Source of the DNA: Allomuricauda sp.
GTDB taxonomy: Bacteria; Bacteroidota; Bacteroidia; Flavobacteriales; Flavobacteriaceae
Direction: 5' to 3'
Assembly: GCA_028289745.1 (NCBI GenBank)
Contig: JANQOD010000254.1
Coordinates: 1-5,843 of the forward strand
DNA: 5,843 nt
The notes under the pieces are model-generated. The model had not been told where the DNA came from, ran no database searches, and was given only the letters and a program-made list of their open reading frames with translations. Below, in pieces: positions 4,432-5,843 of the stretch. The position numbers were made by a program, and so were the translations under genes. The first letter of the stretch is position 1. Each line of letters starts with the position of its first letter.

Positions 4432-5843
4432 ATGAAGAAAAAAGTACTACACCTCCTTGTTTTCACAAGTTTTTTTGCCATTGCCCAGAACAATGTTTCC
4501 CTTGATTACTATCTGTCCGACAATGTTTCGTACGACCCCGATATACCAACACCAAAAGAGATAATCGGCCATGAGGTCGGCGAGTGGCACGTAACCCATG
4601 ATAAATTGGTAACGTACATGAACACCCTTGCCGAGAAAAGTGACCGCATCACCCTTGAAAATCGAGGCAGTACCTATGAAGGTAGGCCACTCTTATTGCT
4701 CATCGTGACCGCTCCACAAAACCACCAAAACCTTGAAAAAATTCGACAAGACCACATTGCCCTAACAGAAAGCGGTGGCAATTCGCTCAACACAGGTGAA
4801 ATGCCCATCGTGGTCTATCAAGGGTTCTCTATTCATGGTAATGAAGCCAGTGCATCCAATGCCACTTTGGCATATGCCTATCACTTGGCAGCTGCGCAAG
4901 GACCTGAAATAATGGAAAAACTAAACAATATGGTCATCTTACTGGATCCATGTCTTAATCCAGACGGTTTACAACGGTTTGCCTATTGGGCCAACGTTCA
5001 CCGCAGCCAGAACTTGAATCCCGACCCCAATGAAAGAGAGTATCATGAGGTGTGGCCCGGTGGGCGTACCAACCACTACTGGTTTGACATGAACCGTGAT
5101 TGGTTGCCCGTTCAGCTACCTGAGAGCCGGGCAAGAATTGACACTTTCCACGAATGGCTGCCCAATATTCTGACCGATCATCATGAAATGGGCACCAACT
5201 CTACTTTCTTCTTCCAACCTGGTGAACCCTCAAGAGTACATCCATTGACACCTAAAATCAACCAAGAGCTGACCACCGAAATAGGTACATATCATGCCAA
5301 AGCACTTGACAGAATCGGATCGCTCTACTATTCAGAAGAAAATTTTGACGACTATTACTACGGAAAAGGCTCTACGTTCCCTGATGTGAACGGCAGTATC
5401 GGCATCCTTTTCGAACAAAGTAGTTCACGCGGACATATACAAGAAAGCGAAAACGGCATTCTAACCTTTCCGTTCGCCATCCGCAACCAGTTTACCACGG
5501 CATTGTCAACTATAGAAGCGGCCGAAAACATGCGTTCGAAAATACTCGACTACCAACGCAAATTCTATTCAGACGTTAAAAATGAGGGGGTTAGAAGCAA
5601 GACCAAGGGCTACATTTTTGGTGATACAAAAGATGCGGCCCGTGCTTGGCATTTGGCTGAAATACTGAACCGTCACAAGATCGATTTTCATGAACTGGCC
5701 GATGATGTGAGCATAAAAGGAAAGCAATACAAAAAAGGGCATGCCTATGTAGTGCCCACCGAACAGAAAAATCCACGTTTGCTAAAGGCCATGTTCGAAA
5801 AGCGCACCACCTTTATCGATAGTCTTTTCTATGATGTTTCGGC
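4432..5843 (+). CDS. Secreted M14-family zinc carboxypeptidase, 5' part
   Basis: The frame is open from ATG 4432 to the window end (470 codons, no stop), so the C-terminus is missing. Residues 1-19 form a Sec signal peptide (MKKK, a hydrophobic core, then AIA before Gln20), so the enzyme is exported. The catalytic domain (about 50-365) is a metallocarboxypeptidase of peptidase family M14. The HxxE zinc site is His135 and Glu138 in IHGNEAS. The NPDG turn is at 176-179. Asn221-Arg222 in FDMNRDW correspond to the substrate-binding Asn-Arg pair of carboxypeptidase A. The third zinc ligand is probably His251 (or His250) in TDHHEMG. Glu328 in GILFEQSSSRG is the likely catalytic base. After about residue 388 a second alpha/beta region begins and continues past the window. 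I recall full-length relatives in Flavobacteriaceae as roughly 800 residues or more. The enzyme probably trims C-terminal residues of peptides; its specificity is unknown. It starts only 33 bases after the terminator and has no clear promoter of its own. Confidence 0.9.
   Translation, partial: MKKKVLHLLVFTSFFAIAQNNVSLDYYLSDNVSYDPDIPTPKEIIGHEVGEWHVTHDKLVTYMNTLAEKSDRITLENRGSTYEGRPLLLLIVTAPQNHQNLEKIRQDHIALTESGGNSLNTGEMPIVVYQGFSIHGNEASASNATLAYAYHLAAAQGPEIMEKLNNMVILLDPCLNPDGLQRFAYWANVHRSQNLNPDPNEREYHEVWPGGRTNHYWFDMNRDWLPVQLPESRARIDTFHEWLPNILTDHHEMGTNSTFFFQPGEPSRVHPLTPKINQELTTEIGTYHAKALDRIGSLYYSEENFDDYYYGKGSTFPDVNGSIGILFEQSSSRGHIQESENGILTFPFAIRNQFTTALSTIEAAENMRSKILDYQRKFYSDVKNEGVRSKTKGYIFGDTKDAARAWHLAEILNRHKIDFHELADDVSIKGKQYKKGHAYVVPTEQKNPRLLKAMFEKRTTFIDSLFYDVS

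Overview
The window looks like chromosomal DNA from a marine-type member of the Flavobacteriaceae (phylum Bacteroidota). The evidence is as follows. NusB is about twice the usual length, a form I associate with Bacteroidota. It sits in a nusB - DUF1573 - yajC gene string. There is a DUF3276 (PUR-domain) protein. Most start codons lack a Shine-Dalgarno sequence. Several upstream regions carry the Bacteroidota promoter pattern TTG - 17 to 23 bases - TAnnTTTG. Genus cannot be fixed from the sequence alone.

Layout. Bases 1-153 hold the 3' end of a YdeI/OmpD-associated family gene on the + strand. It converges on the minus-strand operon, and the two are separated by one bidirectional terminator (156-182). 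The minus-strand operon reads, in transcription order, nusB (1974-1027), a DUF1573 lipoprotein gene (979-494) and yajC (488-201). A 175-base divergent region (1975-2149) separates nusB from a + strand ABC exporter half-transporter gene (2150-3901). This region carries a full-consensus promoter for the exporter, a -7-like element for nusB, and a perfect 6-bp inverted repeat that abuts the exporter's -33 box. A DUF3276/PUR gene follows (3974-4351), with its own possible promoter and a clear terminator. Last comes the 5' part of a secreted M14-family zinc carboxypeptidase gene (4432 to the window end, still open).

How the genes fit together. The left operon is housekeeping: transcription antitermination and rRNA synthesis (NusB), a small envelope lipoprotein, and the SecDF-associated membrane protein YajC. 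The right side is a set of separately controlled genes for membrane export, single-stranded nucleic-acid binding and extracellular or periplasmic peptide hydrolysis. No mobile element, CRISPR array, RNA gene or defence system is visible.

I do not see a clearly new biological system. The points most worth a second look are: the ABC transporter's Walker B motif, which has Asp in place of the catalytic Glu although no partner subunit gene is adjacent; the SSB-like acidic C-terminal tip on the PUR protein; the large insertion in NusB; and the palindrome at the exporter promoter.
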